Shown: positions 18,897 to 30,179 of the stretch, piece by piece
Numbering within the stretch: position 1 is the stretch's first letter
How the letters are laid out: every line of letters starts with the position of its first letter
Assembly: GCF_000421525.1 (NCBI RefSeq)
Contig: NZ_ATXE01000001.1
Location: 806,001-870,000, forward strand
Length of the DNA stretch: 64,000 nt
Reading direction: 5' to 3'
DNA from: Aestuariimicrobium kwangyangense DSM 21549
GTDB lineage: Bacteria > Actinomycetota > Actinomycetes > Propionibacteriales > Propionibacteriaceae
Notes under the pieces: generated by a model
Database searches by the model: none
Seen by the model: the letters and a program-made list of their open reading frames with translations, nothing else
Told to the model about the DNA's origin: nothing
Translations under genes and position numbers: made by a program

Positions 18897-19925
18897 ATGA
18901 GCAGGAGTCCTGCCCGCGGACGTCGCGAGGCCTCGCTGGCCGATGTGGCCCAGGTTGCGGGAGTGTCAGCGCAGACGGTGTCGCGGGTGGCGATGGGCAA
19001 GGAGCAGGTGCGACCCGAGACCCGAGAACGCGTGATCGAGGCCATGCGTGAGCTCGGCTATCGTCCCAACGGTGCTGCCCGGGCCCTGAAGTACGGACGG
19101 TTCCGCACCATCGGGGTGATCATGTTCACCTTGGCGACCTACGGCAACATGCGCACCCTCGGTGCCATCTCGGACGAGGCGACCCGCGCGGGTTACTCGC
19201 TGACCCTGATCTCGCTGGAGGCGGCCACCCAGGCCTCGGTGTCGGGGGCCTTCGCGCAGCTGTCGGAGCAGGCCGTCGACGGGGTCGTGCTCGTGGTTCC
19301 CGCCGACATCGCCCGCGGTCGCGGGGTGATGATCCCACCGGGACTGCCGGTGGTCGTGATCGACTCGAGCCCGGACGAGACCCACCCCTTCGTCGACCAT
19401 GACCAGGCTCAGGGTGCCAGGCTCGCGACCGAGCACCTGCTCGACCTGGGTCACCGCACGGTCTGGCACGTGGCCGGTCCGACCGGTTCGTGGTCGGCGA
19501 AACGGCGTCGTGAGTCGTGGGCCGACGTGTTGGCAGAGCGCGGGTGCGAGCTGCTCGAACCCTTCGTGGGTGACTGGTCGGCCGATTCCGGCTGGGCGGC
19601 CGGCCAACGCTTGGCCGAACTGCCGCAGGTGACGGCCGTGTTCGCGGCGAACGACCAGATGGCGCTGGGCCTGATGCGGGCGCTGCACGAGGCGGGGCGG
19701 TCCGTGCCTGCCGAGATCAGCGTGGTGGGCTTCGACGACACCCCCGACTCCGGCAACTACTGGCCGCCCCTGACCACGGTGCACCAGCACTTCGAGCTGG
19801 TGGGTCGGGAAGCGCTGCAGGCCTTGGTCGGCCAGATCGAGCAACAGCCGGTCGCGGAGCTCCCGCTGGTGGCGACCGAGTTGGTGCTGCGCGCGAGCAC
19901 CGCGCCGCCACCGAAGCTGCCTTGA
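18897..19925 (+). CDS. LacI-family transcriptional regulator of the galactonate locus
   Basis: A 342-residue repressor. The N-terminal helix-turn-helix is ASLADVAQVAGVSAQTVSRV, with the hinge helix (LGYRPNGAARALK) that inserts in the operator minor groove. The sugar-binding core resembles a periplasmic binding protein (FAANDQMALGLMRALHEAG, VVGFDDTPDSGNYWPPLTTV). It diverges from dgoD and precedes a sugar kinase by about 37 bp, so it probably responds to galactonate or a pathway intermediate. The start may instead be the GTG at 18891, which is 10 bp from GGAGG and adds two residues. Confidence 0.9.
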   Translation: MSRSPARGRREASLADVAQVAGVSAQTVSRVAMGKEQVRPETRERVIEAMRELGYRPNGAARALKYGRFRTIGVIMFTLATYGNMRTLGAISDEATRAGYSLTLISLEAATQASVSGAFAQLSEQAVDGVVLVVPADIARGRGVMIPPGLPVVVIDSSPDETHPFVDHDQAQGARLATEHLLDLGHRTVWHVAGPTGSWSAKRRRESWADVLAERGCELLEPFVGDWSADSGWAAGQRLAELPQVTAVFAANDQMALGLMRALHEAGRSVPAEISVVGFDDTPDSGNYWPPLTTVHQHFELVGREALQALVGQIEQQPVAELPLVATELVLRASTAPPPKLP

Positions 19926-19961
19926 GCACCCGCGTCCTCCCGAACCCCTATCGTGATCGCC

Positions 19962-20888
19962 ATGCAGAAGCGTGTACTGGTGCTCGGTGAGGCGCTCATC
20001 GATGTCGTGGTGCGACCCGGGGTCGAACCGGTCGAGCACCCCGGCGGATCACCGCTGAACGTGGCCGTCGGCCTGGCCAGGCTCGACCACGGCGTCGACC
20101 TCGCCACGTGGTTCGGTCGTGACGACCGTGGCGACCGCCTGCACGAACTGATCGAGTCCTCGGGGGTCGGTCTGGTCAAGGGCAGCGACGACGCGGTGGC
20201 CACGCCGATCGCGCTGGCGAACGTCGACGACGAGGGACGAGCCAGCTACGTCTTCGAGTTGGAGTGGCGGCTGCCCGAGCTGGACGCGGAGCAACTCGCC
20301 GCCTACGGTCACCTCCACACCGGGTCGTTCGCGGCCACTCTTGCTCCCGGGGCCGATGAGGTGGCCCGGGCCGTGGCGGTGGCCCGCGACCACGCCACCT
20401 TCAGCTACGACCCGAACATCCGTCCCGCCCTGATGGGCGCCCCCGGCCTGGTGCGTGATCGTGTGGAACAACTGGTCGCGGCTGCCGACGTGGTGAAGGT
20501 CTCCGACGAGGACCTCGCCTGGCTCTACCCCGACACCATCGAGGACAACGTCATCCGCGACTGGGCCGGCAGCGGCCCGGCGCTGGTGGTCGTCACCCGC
20601 GGACCCGAACCGGTGAAGGCCATGCTCGCCCGCGATGGCGAGCTGCGGCTGGTGGAGCGTCCACCGGTCGAGGTGGCCGACACGGTGGGCGCGGGCGACT
20701 CGTTCATGGCGGGTCTGGTCTCGGCCCTGCTCGACGCCGGTCATCTCGGGTCTCGTGAGGCGGCGGCCGCCCTCAGGGCCGCGTCGTGGGACCAGCTCTC
20801 GTCCGCGGTCGAGCAGGGGATCGCCACCTCCGGCATCACCGTCGGCCAGGCCGGCGCCTACGCGCCGACCCGGCTCGAACTGGTGTGA
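19962..20888 (+). CDS. PfkB-family carbohydrate kinase (fructokinase-like)
   Basis: Ribokinase-fold kinase, 308 residues. The N-terminal motif HPGGSPLNVAVGLARL and the C-terminal signature VADTVGAGDSFMAGLVSALL with the catalytic Asp are intact. The start motif LVLGEALIDVV is typical of fructokinases. It follows the LacI gene on the same strand, so it may be part of the same sugar regulon, but it is distinct from the kinase in the dgo operon. ATG at 19962; an in-frame GTG at 19953 would add three residues. Substrate is inferred, not proven. Confidence 0.87.
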   Translation: MQKRVLVLGEALIDVVVRPGVEPVEHPGGSPLNVAVGLARLDHGVDLATWFGRDDRGDRLHELIESSGVGLVKGSDDAVATPIALANVDDEGRASYVFELEWRLPELDAEQLAAYGHLHTGSFAATLAPGADEVARAVAVARDHATFSYDPNIRPALMGAPGLVRDRVEQLVAAADVVKVSDEDLAWLYPDTIEDNVIRDWAGSGPALVVVTRGPEPVKAMLARDGELRLVERPPVEVADTVGAGDSFMAGLVSALLDAGHLGSREAAAALRAASWDQLSSAVEQGIATSGITVGQAGAYAPTRLELV

Positions 20889-20919
20889 GACTCACCCCGT
20901 CTGTGTCACTGCGTCTGTG

Positions 20920-21690
20920 TCATTGGGGCTGCTGCGCGGGGGTGATGATCTGGAACATCGCGCCCTGGTCATCGGCGACCGTGGCGAGCCGGCCGAAGGG
21001 TGAGTCCATCGGACCGTCGACCACCCTGCCGCCGAGTGGGACCAACGTCTCGATCGTCTGGTCGACGTCGGGCACGTTGACGTAGATCCGCCAGTACGAG
21101 GGCATCGGGTCCTTCAGCCATTCCGAGGCGTCGCAGATGCCGGCGACGGCGTCGCGGCCCTGGCCGATCGTGGAGTACGCCCACTGGTCGGTCTGCTCGC
21201 CCATCGGGACGACGGTGGCGCCGAAGGCCTTGGGGTAGAACTCGATCGCCGCAGGGTAGGCATTGGTCATCAGCTCGTACCAGCCGCTCTGGAACATGCC
21301 CAGCTTTGCCATGCCGACCCGGGTGCCACCCTGCCAGGCGCCGACGGCGGCACCCGCCGCGTCCTGGTAGAAGGCCATGGATCCCTGGGTGCCGACCGCC
21401 ATCGGCTCGACGAGCACCCTTCCGCCGGCCTCTCGCACCGCCGTGGTGGTGGCGTCGATGTCGGTGGTGCTGAGGTACAGCGCGAACGTGTCAGGCATCT
21501 CGCCCCATTCGGCCTGCTTGACCATGGCGCCGCCGATCTCGGAATCGCCCTGACTGATGATCTGGTAGTGACCGAATTCCTCGCCCTGGTCGTGGAACGA
21601 CCAGCCGAAGAGTTCGCCGTAGAAGGTGTGGGCCTTGGACGCATCGCTGGTGGTGAGTTCCATCCACACGGGTTCTCCAGGGATCGGCAT
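20920..21690 (-). CDS. VOC-family (glyoxalase/bleomycin resistance fold) protein, two domains
   Basis: A 256-residue protein of two tandem VOC modules: residues 1-120 (WMELTTSDASKAHTFYGELF ... DAAGAAVGAW) and 130-250 (GWYELMTNAYPAAIEFYPKA ... DDQGAMFQIITP). VOC pairs build metal-dependent active sites used for isomerisation, dioxygenation or ligand sequestration. GAGGAG precedes the ATG at 21690. This subgroup is widespread in actinobacteria without an assigned substrate. It stands alone, convergent with the sugar kinase. Confidence 0.85.
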   Translation of the reverse strand: MPIPGEPVWMELTTSDASKAHTFYGELFGWSFHDQGEEFGHYQIISQGDSEIGGAMVKQAEWGEMPDTFALYLSTTDIDATTTAVREAGGRVLVEPMAVGTQGSMAFYQDAAGAAVGAWQGGTRVGMAKLGMFQSGWYELMTNAYPAAIEFYPKAFGATVVPMGEQTDQWAYSTIGQGRDAVAGICDASEWLKDPMPSYWRIYVNVPDVDQTIETLVPLGGRVVDGPMDSPFGRLATVADDQGAMFQIITPAQQPQ

Positions 21691-21855
21691 GTCCCAACTC
21701 CTCTCATCGTCGGGGCGCTCACCCAGACCAGTCCACGATATGACGGGCCCCTGACAAACTCGCCCGCAGCGCTCGAAGTTTGTGGTCCAACCCCGCCAGT
21801 GGCTTAGCATGAGGCGCACGCCACGATGTGGATGGCGACGTGACAAGGACCAACG

Positions 21856-23544
21856 GTGCTACGCAGCCTGTGGGCGATGGCCTATCTCTCCAACGATGGC
21901 AGGACCCGTCATCTCGCCCAACAGGGATTCATCGTGGGCCTCGCCGGCACGATCTCGGTCGTCTTCGGCATTTTCCGAGGGGACGACTTCATGGCCCCGG
22001 CCATGTGGATCGGCAGGGTGTTGCTGGGGATCGCCACCCTCTCGGTGGTGCTGGTCCCCTGGCGGCGTCTGCCGCCGCTGGCCTCCGCACTTCCGCCCCT
22101 GGTGGACATGCTCGCGATCGGGTTGATGCGCATCGGCCTGCCGCTGGACGGCGTCAGCATCGCCTACCTGACCTTCCTGCCAGCCGTGTGGCTTGCCATC
22201 TCGCACCGCATGCGAGGGGTACGTCTGGCCGTGCTCGGCTCGGCGCTGCTGGTGGCCGTCCCGGGGCTGCTCGCCCAGATCTTCCTCGCTCGGCCGGCGC
22301 CGCCGCCGGGTGGTCAGCCCGACGTCGCCCTGGTCATCAGGTACCTGGTCCTGCCGGTCGTCGTCGGTGTGGTGGCCATCATGCTGGAAGGACTCCACGG
22401 TCGACTCCAGCGCGCCGTGGAACTCCAGCACCACTTCGCCATGCAGGTCGAGTCGGAGAGCCAGCAGGCGAGCCATACTGCCGACCTGCTGGAGGCCGTC
22501 GGCCAGAGCCTCCCCGTGGGAGTGGTCGTGCTCGACCGGGATGGCCACGACCTCATGCACAACCGCATGAAGGACACCTTCGACTCCTTCATCAAGGGCC
22601 CCACGGGAGACGGTGACTTCGTGCACCACCCCGACGGGGTCACGAGGATGCCCGAGGAGTCACGACCGTCGGTGCTGGCGATGGCGGGGGAGACCTTCGA
22701 CGGGCGGGTGATCGTGATCGGCGAGCCCGGAACGGCCCAGCGGACGATCTCGGTGAGCGCGCGCCCCATCCTGGTCGACGGCGACCTTCCCGATGGGAGC
22801 GTCCTGGTCCTCAGTGACATCACCGACCTGAGGAACGCCATTCGGGCGCGCGAGGAGTTCCTGGCCAAGGCCTCACACGAATTGCGTACTCCCTTGACGT
22901 CGATCGTCGGTTACCTCGACCTCGTCAGTGAGGAAGTGGTGAAGGACCAACCCGATCTGGGGCTGGTGGGTGAGTACCTGCTGACTGCGACCCGCAATGG
23001 CGACCAACTGATGACCCTGGTGCAGGACCTCCTTCTGGAACAGCAGAGCGTCATCGGTGTGCTGAACGTGGTTCCCAAACGCGCCCGAATCACCCAGTTG
23101 GTGCAGGAGACCCTCGATTCCGCCCGTCCGCTGGCCGAGGCGAAGGACATCACGTTGTCAGGCGACCTGGATGTCACCCCGGTGATGGTCGTCGACCCCG
23201 CCAGACTTCGACAGGTCTTTGACAATCTGGTGTCGAATGCGATCAAGTACACGCAGCCCGGGGGAGAGGTGTCGGTCATGGTCCGGATCTCGCGCGGATC
23301 CGTCGAGATCTCGGTGGTCGACAATGGCCCGGGACTTTCGCAGGAGGATGCCGACCAATTGTTCACTCCATTCTTCCGTGCCGGGGGCGGACTACCCGGC
23401 GTGGGCGGCGTCGGTCTGGGGCTCACCATCGCCAAGACACTGACCGAGGCACACCACGGATTCATCTCGGTCGACTCGCGACTCGGGCACGGAACCACCG
23501 TGCGCGTGACCATCCCCCTGAGCGCACTCGGGGAGCAGGAGTGA
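21856..23544 (+). CDS. Membrane sensor histidine kinase
   Basis: A 562-residue kinase. The N-terminal membrane domain has about six hydrophobic helices (about 20-190), followed by a coiled coil and a PAS-like domain (about 210-325, VGVVVLDRDGHDLMHN). HisKA carries the phosphoacceptor His341 in KASHELRTPLTS. The ATPase domain has an N box (VSNAIKYT), G1 (VDNGPGL) and G2 (GVGLGLTI), all intact. It overlaps the next gene by 4 bp, which couples it to the glycosyltransferase-Hpt-like fusion. A stand-alone response regulator is convergent at 25423-25821, probably completing the pathway. The GTG at 21856 follows AAGGA. Confidence 0.92.
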   Translation: MLRSLWAMAYLSNDGRTRHLAQQGFIVGLAGTISVVFGIFRGDDFMAPAMWIGRVLLGIATLSVVLVPWRRLPPLASALPPLVDMLAIGLMRIGLPLDGVSIAYLTFLPAVWLAISHRMRGVRLAVLGSALLVAVPGLLAQIFLARPAPPPGGQPDVALVIRYLVLPVVVGVVAIMLEGLHGRLQRAVELQHHFAMQVESESQQASHTADLLEAVGQSLPVGVVVLDRDGHDLMHNRMKDTFDSFIKGPTGDGDFVHHPDGVTRMPEESRPSVLAMAGETFDGRVIVIGEPGTAQRTISVSARPILVDGDLPDGSVLVLSDITDLRNAIRAREEFLAKASHELRTPLTSIVGYLDLVSEEVVKDQPDLGLVGEYLLTATRNGDQLMTLVQDLLLEQQSVIGVLNVVPKRARITQLVQETLDSARPLAEAKDITLSGDLDVTPVMVVDPARLRQVFDNLVSNAIKYTQPGGEVSVMVRISRGSVEISVVDNGPGLSQEDADQLFTPFFRAGGGLPGVGGVGLGLTIAKTLTEAHHGFISVDSRLGHGTTVRVTIPLSALGEQE

Positions 23545-25376
23545 GCGCGACCTCGGGTGGCAGACGACCTGTCACGGCGCGCGGCGCCCTGTTCGCAGCC
23601 CTGTACGGCGTCGCCGCGTCGTACATCTTCTGCTTCTCGGGTGCCTACGGCTCCGTCGGCAGGGTCTGGTGGCGCGACGTGCTGCTGGTCGTGGTGTCGG
23701 TGACCGCTGCCGCTGCCCTGACCTACATCGCCCTGCTGGTGACGGCCTTCCTGCGGGGCAGCGCCGTGGAACCAGGCGATGTCCGGGCGTTGAGCTGGCA
23801 CCTGCTGGTGCCCTGTCGTGACGAGGAGAGCGTGATCGCAGCCACCGTCTCGGCCGCGAGGACCTCGTTCCCGGACGCGAACGTGTGGGTGATCGACGAC
23901 GGTTCCGACGATGCCACGGCCTCGATCGTGCAAGGCCTGATGGACTTCGACCCTCGCGTGCACCTGGTGTCACGTCGGCGCCCCCACGCGCGCACGGGCA
24001 AGGGCGATGCGCTGAACACGGCCTACGCCGAGGTGTCGGCCGCCATCGGGGGTGACCCCGTGCTTCGCACCCGCTCCGTGATCGGCGTGCTCGACGCCGA
24101 CGGCTACCTGTCGGAGAACGCGTTGGCCCTGTTGGCCGGGCCCGAGGGATTCGCCAACCCGTCGGTGGGAGCCGTGCAACTCGAGGTTCGGATGAAGAAC
24201 CGCAATGACCGGCGTCCCCTGCCGCGCGAGGGCCGGCTCAAGAACCTCATGGCGCGGTTCCTCGTCCGGATGCAGGACATGGAGTTCCGGACCTCCAACT
24301 CCGCGATGCAACTGGTCCGGATCGGCACCGGAACCGTGGGTATGGGAGGCAACGGCCAATTCACCCGACTCACCGTTCTCGACGCGCTCGCCGAACGTCA
24401 GGGCACGCCTTGGGGCAGGAAGCTTGCCGAGGACTACGAACTCGGACTCAACATCCTCAGCCTGGGTTTCACGAACCATTACCTGCGCGACGCCCATGTC
24501 TCCCAGGAGGCCCTGCCCCGATTCGGGGCGCTGGTCCGACAGCGAACCCGCTGGGCCCAGGGAAATCTTGAGTGCACCGAACTGCTGAAACTGCTGCGAA
24601 GCTCGGGCCAGTTGTCGCGTGCGGGCCTCGTGGAGATCCACTACTTCATGGCGCAACCGTGGATCCTTATGGTGAACCTTCTCGGGGTACCGCTGCTGGC
24701 CTACCTGGCATTCCGCGACGGTTCGCTGGATCTCACCCATCAGGTGCTGGCGGTGGCGGGGGTGCTGTTCCTGATCGCCCCCTATGTGATGTGGGGTCCC
24801 TTGTACCGAATGCGTGGTGGCGAACGCATCGGAGCCGTGACCTCGGTGGCACTGGGGCTGGGCTATCTGGTGTACGTGTACTTCACCTACGTCTACTACC
24901 CCCTCGCCGTGACGCGTCTGATCACGGGTCAGAGCTCATGGATGAAGACCGCACGCAACGCCGACGGTCGAACCCTGAGCACCGCACTCCCCTCAGAACT
25001 TGAGCGGGTGCCGGTGCTCGAGGTCGAGCGTGTGCACGAACTGGCCGACGAACTGGGCGGTAGCGAGCAACACGCGATGGAGGTCGTGGCGGCCTACGCG
25101 GTCATCTGGCCCAGGCGACTGGCCCAACTCGAACAGTCGGTCAGCGCCGAGGATCGTCGGGCTTCGCGGGACGCCGCGGCGAGCATCCGGGCGGCTTCGT
25201 TGATGGTGGGCGCCGAGCGACTGGCCCAGACGGCGCAGACCGTGACCAGTTTGGTCGACGGGGCCGACTTCGACGGCGCTCGCGAGTCCTTGGACGTCGT
25301 GACGGTGGTCGGCTCCTCGACGGTTGAGGCACTGAGAGGCCAGTTCCTGCGGAACGGAGCCCCCGGGAATCACTGA
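23541..25376 (+). CDS. Membrane GT2 polysaccharide synthase fused to a degenerate Hpt-like domain
   Basis: A 611-residue fusion. Two N-terminal helices (about 15-75) are followed by a processive GT-A glycosyltransferase with WVIDDGSDD, the metal-binding VLDADG, the catalytic base region AEDYELG and the RQRTRWAQGN motif of cellulose/hyaluronan/PNAG-type synthases. Three more membrane helices follow (about 370-470). Residues about 490-600 form a helical segment resembling a histidine phosphotransfer domain, but the phosphoacceptor is lost: where Hpt has AHxLKGxS, this has AASIRAAS (Ala547). It starts inside the histidine kinase stop codon. It probably polymerises an exopolysaccharide under control of the two-component pair; the product is unknown. 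Confidence 0.8.
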   Translation: MSATSGGRRPVTARGALFAALYGVAASYIFCFSGAYGSVGRVWWRDVLLVVVSVTAAAALTYIALLVTAFLRGSAVEPGDVRALSWHLLVPCRDEESVIAATVSAARTSFPDANVWVIDDGSDDATASIVQGLMDFDPRVHLVSRRRPHARTGKGDALNTAYAEVSAAIGGDPVLRTRSVIGVLDADGYLSENALALLAGPEGFANPSVGAVQLEVRMKNRNDRRPLPREGRLKNLMARFLVRMQDMEFRTSNSAMQLVRIGTGTVGMGGNGQFTRLTVLDALAERQGTPWGRKLAEDYELGLNILSLGFTNHYLRDAHVSQEALPRFGALVRQRTRWAQGNLECTELLKLLRSSGQLSRAGLVEIHYFMAQPWILMVNLLGVPLLAYLAFRDGSLDLTHQVLAVAGVLFLIAPYVMWGPLYRMRGGERIGAVTSVALGLGYLVYVYFTYVYYPLAVTRLITGQSSWMKTARNADGRTLSTALPSELERVPVLEVERVHELADELGGSEQHAMEVVAAYAVIWPRRLAQLEQSVSAEDRRASRDAAASIRAASLMVGAERLAQTAQTVTSLVDGADFDGARESLDVVTVVGSSTVEALRGQFLRNGAPGNH

Positions 25377-25391
25377 CGACTTCCGGCGTGA

Positions 25392-25443
25392 GAGCCCCGT
25401 CACAACTCGGTGTGGGGCTCCGTCACAACTCGGTGTGGGGCTC
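25392..25443. repeat. Tandem 23-bp duplication with terminator-like hairpin between convergent genes
   Basis: A 23-bp unit (25398-25420) is repeated exactly at 25421-25443, and the next five bases continue it. GAGCCCC at 25392-25398 pairs with GGGGCTC at 25414-25420, so a hairpin lies between the glycosyltransferase and response-regulator stop codons. One copy contains the last codons and stop of the regulator; the other repeats them just downstream. Confidence 0.75.
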
Positions 25444-25821
25444 CGTCAGGAGTTCCTCCAGTGCCGTGCGCAGCTTGCTGGGTCGGAAGGGCTTCGTGAA
25501 GTACGCATCGGCGCCGGCTTCGAGCCCCTTGGACTGTTCCGAGGCCGAGGAGCGGGCGCTGATCATGACGACCCGACCGTGGCGAGCGTTCATCCGCTCG
25601 TCGGTGCGCAGCCGGCGGACCACCTCGGTCCCGTCGATGTCAGGCAGTCCGGCGTCCACCGTGATCAAGTCGTAGCGAGCCCCTTGGCCCGCCAGGTCGA
25701 GACCACCGGCGCCCGTACCGGCGGTGCTGACGAGGAATCCGCTTCCCTGCAGCACGATCTCGAGCAGGCGTCGGATGTCGTCGTCGTCCTCAATGACCAG
25801 CGCGGCTCGCTGGGTGGTCAT
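25423..25821 (-). CDS. Stand-alone response regulator (receiver domain only)
   Basis: A 132-residue CheY-like receiver with no output domain. The acidic pocket (EDDDD, 11-15), phosphoacceptor Asp56 (ITVDAGLPDIDG), switch Ser88 (MISARSS) and Lys110 (FTKPF) are all present, so it should be phosphorylatable. GGAGG precedes the ATG at 25821. It is convergent with the histidine kinase/glycosyltransferase pair and is the obvious candidate partner. Without an effector domain it probably acts by protein contact, perhaps with the Hpt-like tail of the synthase; that link is inference. Confidence 0.9.
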   Translation of the reverse strand: MTTQRAALVIEDDDDIRRLLEIVLQGSGFLVSTAGTGAGGLDLAGQGARYDLITVDAGLPDIDGTEVVRRLRTDERMNARHGRVVMISARSSASEQSKGLEAGADAYFTKPFRPSKLRTALEELLTEPHTEL

Positions 25822-25978
25822 GATGCCTCCGGGGGCGGATCGTGAGCGGGGGGTGTCGGCCACTGGCCCGGCGCGGTGGGGCGCGGTCGTCCGGCGGCCT
25901 GCAGCCGATGCTATCCAAACCACGATGTCACCGAGAGGTGCCCGAGCGCTGGCCGAACCTGCTTCCGGGCACGGAATA

Positions 25979-26016
25979 TTGACCCGAGGCGTAGAGTTGA
26001 GTCAGGTACGCTCAAG
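25979..26016 (+). promoter_or_regulatory. clpB promoter with a HAIR (HspR) operator
   Basis: TTGAGT-N7-GCTCAAG at 25997-26016 matches the HAIR inverted repeat seen twice before dnaK. TTGACC at 25979-25984 could be the -35 element, with the -10 region lying in the HAIR site at a 17-bp spacing. HspR control of clpB is known in other actinobacteria and fits the site. Confidence 0.85.
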
Positions 26017-26075
26017 TTTGCGCGAACCCCTTCGAAACGCCTCTCCCACGAGAACGTTGTGAACCAGGAGACCTT

Positions 26076-28700
<2,625 letters not shown>

Positions 28701-28740
28701 GCGCTCCGCACTGGGTGATCCCCGCAGATGATCCTGAAGG

Positions 28741-28773
28741 GGCCGGGGGCGGGTGGAGGCACCGCCCCCGGCC
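28741..28773. terminator. Strong hairpin between convergent clpB and DUF4097 gene
   Basis: A perfect 12-bp stem, GGCCGGGGGCGG / CCGCCCCCGGCC, with a 9-nt loop lies between the stop codons at 28700 and 28779. No T-tract is seen on either side. Position and symmetry suggest a bidirectional terminator. Confidence 0.7.
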
Positions 28774-28778
28774 TGGGG

Positions 28779-29630
28779 TCAGCCGACCCGTGAGACCTCG
28801 CGCAGCGAGATGTCGCCGGTGACGGTGCTGGCCCTGATCTCCAGGTGGGCGTCACCCTCCCGGGGCTGTCCGGCGCCCTGGAGGTCGGACGAGACCCGTC
28901 CGGTCAGCGTGTTCACGTCGGTCCACACCGGGATGCCCGCTCGGACGCCGATGGTGATGTCACCGGCGGCAGTGTTGCACTGGAGCGACCCGCCGGCGAG
29001 TTCGCGGACGCTGATGTCGCCCGACCCGGTGCTGACCCGAACGAGACCGTGCACGGTGGCGATCGAGATGTCGCCCGAACCACTGTTGAGGGTGCCCTCC
29101 TCGACGACGGACGACACGGTGAGGTCACCGCTGCCGGTGCGGGCCCTGACGGTCGAGTTGTTCTCATGGACGGTGATGTCACCCGACCCCGTCGAGACGT
29201 CGAGCGGGCCGAGCACCCGATGGGCCGAGACGTCACCCGAGCCGCTGCGCGCCGTCAGCGTCGCGGCCTCGTGCACCGAGATGTCGCCATGACCCGTGGT
29301 CAGGTGGCCGTCGTTGATCCGACCCTCGGCGCTGACATCCCCGTGGCCGGTGTCGACCCGGAGATCGGACCCCGCCGGCGCCTCGAGGCGGATGGTGACA
29401 GGGAAGCTGTGCCCACCGTTGAGCCGGTCGGCATGCGCCAGGTCGACCACCAACTGCCCGTCCGAGAAGGTCGGCGCCACCGGCTCCAGGTCGATCGGGT
29501 GGCGGGTGTCGAGCGTGACACCGACGGTGCCCGCGTTCTCGACGAGGTCGATGATGACGTCACCGTGCTGGTTGCGCACGACGGCGCGGATCGGGGCGGT
29601 GCAGTCGAAGGTGCGGTCCAAGCTGGTCAT
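28779..29630 (-). CDS. DUF4097-family beta-helix repeat protein
   Basis: A 283-residue protein dominated by short repeats around SGSGDISV, TGHGDISV and TGSGDITV from about 95 to 215. This is the DUF4097/adhesin-like pattern expected to form a right-handed parallel beta-helix. No signal peptide or membrane helix is seen, so it appears cytoplasmic. AAGGAAG precedes the ATG at 29630. It follows the ribbon-helix-helix gene by 11 bp in one operon. The function of this cytoplasmic version is unknown. Confidence 0.85.
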   Translation of the reverse strand: MTSLDRTFDCTAPIRAVVRNQHGDVIIDLVENAGTVGVTLDTRHPIDLEPVAPTFSDGQLVVDLAHADRLNGGHSFPVTIRLEAPAGSDLRVDTGHGDVSAEGRINDGHLTTGHGDISVHEAATLTARSGSGDVSAHRVLGPLDVSTGSGDITVHENNSTVRARTGSGDLTVSSVVEEGTLNSGSGDISIATVHGLVRVSTGSGDISVRELAGGSLQCNTAAGDITIGVRAGIPVWTDVNTLTGRVSSDLQGAGQPREGDAHLEIRASTVTGDISLREVSRVG

Positions 29631-29641
29631 GGTTCTTCCTT

Positions 29642-30094
29642 TCAGACCCAGCCGGTCAGGCGACGACCGGGCTGGTGGGAGGGGCGGGTGCTGAGTGCCT
29701 GCCGGACGGCCTCGGTGATCCAGGTGTTGAGCGACTGGCCCTGACGACCGGCGGCCTCGTCGGCGCGCGATTTCAGGGATTCCGGCAGTCGGACGGTGAT
29801 ACGGGTGAGCGAGGAGTCATCGTCCTCGAGCACCTGGGTGGGTTCCTCGGCGCCGGTGCGGGTGACCGCGAAGTGCGGGTCCCGTCCGGCCATGCGCACC
29901 TCGATGAGCGTGTCACCGAGGGTCGACGTGAGCTCGGCGGCAGCTGTCGACAGGAGGTCGACCAGTGTCAGTCGCAGCGAGGGGTCGAGCGCGAGCAGCA
30001 GGCGGTGGGCCGCTGCCCTGGCTTCGCCGTCACCCAGGGCGGCGGCGTTGGTGAGGTCGCGGCGGACCGCCTCGACGTGGGGTGCAAGTTCCAT
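29642..30094 (-). CDS. HicB-like ribbon-helix-helix DNA-binding protein
   Basis: A 150-residue protein. An N-terminal helical part (about 1-65) of unknown type is followed by a C-terminal Arc/HicB-like ribbon-helix-helix (about 95-140: SLTRITVRLPESLKSRADEA, GQSLNTWITEAVRQAL). Such proteins bind DNA as dimers through paired beta strands. Upstream of the start lie TGACGTCA palindromes phased at 11-bp multiples, so it is probably autoregulated. It is paired with the DUF4097 gene rather than a HicA toxin; no toxin-antitoxin function is claimed. Start ATG at 30094, overlapping the first operator half-site. Confidence 0.8.
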   Translation of the reverse strand: MELAPHVEAVRRDLTNAAALGDGEARAAAHRLLLALDPSLRLTLVDLLSTAAAELTSTLGDTLIEVRMAGRDPHFAVTRTGAEEPTQVLEDDDSSLTRITVRLPESLKSRADEAAGRQGQSLNTWITEAVRQALSTRPSHQPGRRLTGWV

Positions 30095-30146
30095 GACATC
30101 AGTCTGACGTCTCCATGACGTCATGTCAAGCAATCTATGACGTCAT
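30095..30146. promoter_or_regulatory. Phased GACGTC operator array of the RHH gene
   Basis: Sites centred on GACATC (30095-30100), GACGTC (30106-30111), GACGTC (30117-30122) and GACGTC (30139-30144) are spaced 11, 11 and 22 bp. The last two are full ATGACGTCAT palindromes. Helical-phase spacing fits cooperative binding of several RHH dimers on one DNA face, next to the start codons of two divergent genes. Confidence 0.75.
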
Positions 30147-30179
30147 TCTGTGTCACTCACTGCGTGGGACGATGGGCGG

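Noticed and set aside
29642-30094. HicAB toxin-antitoxin system
   Set aside because: The RHH domain is HicB-like but no HicA-type toxin is adjacent; the partner is a DUF4097 protein.
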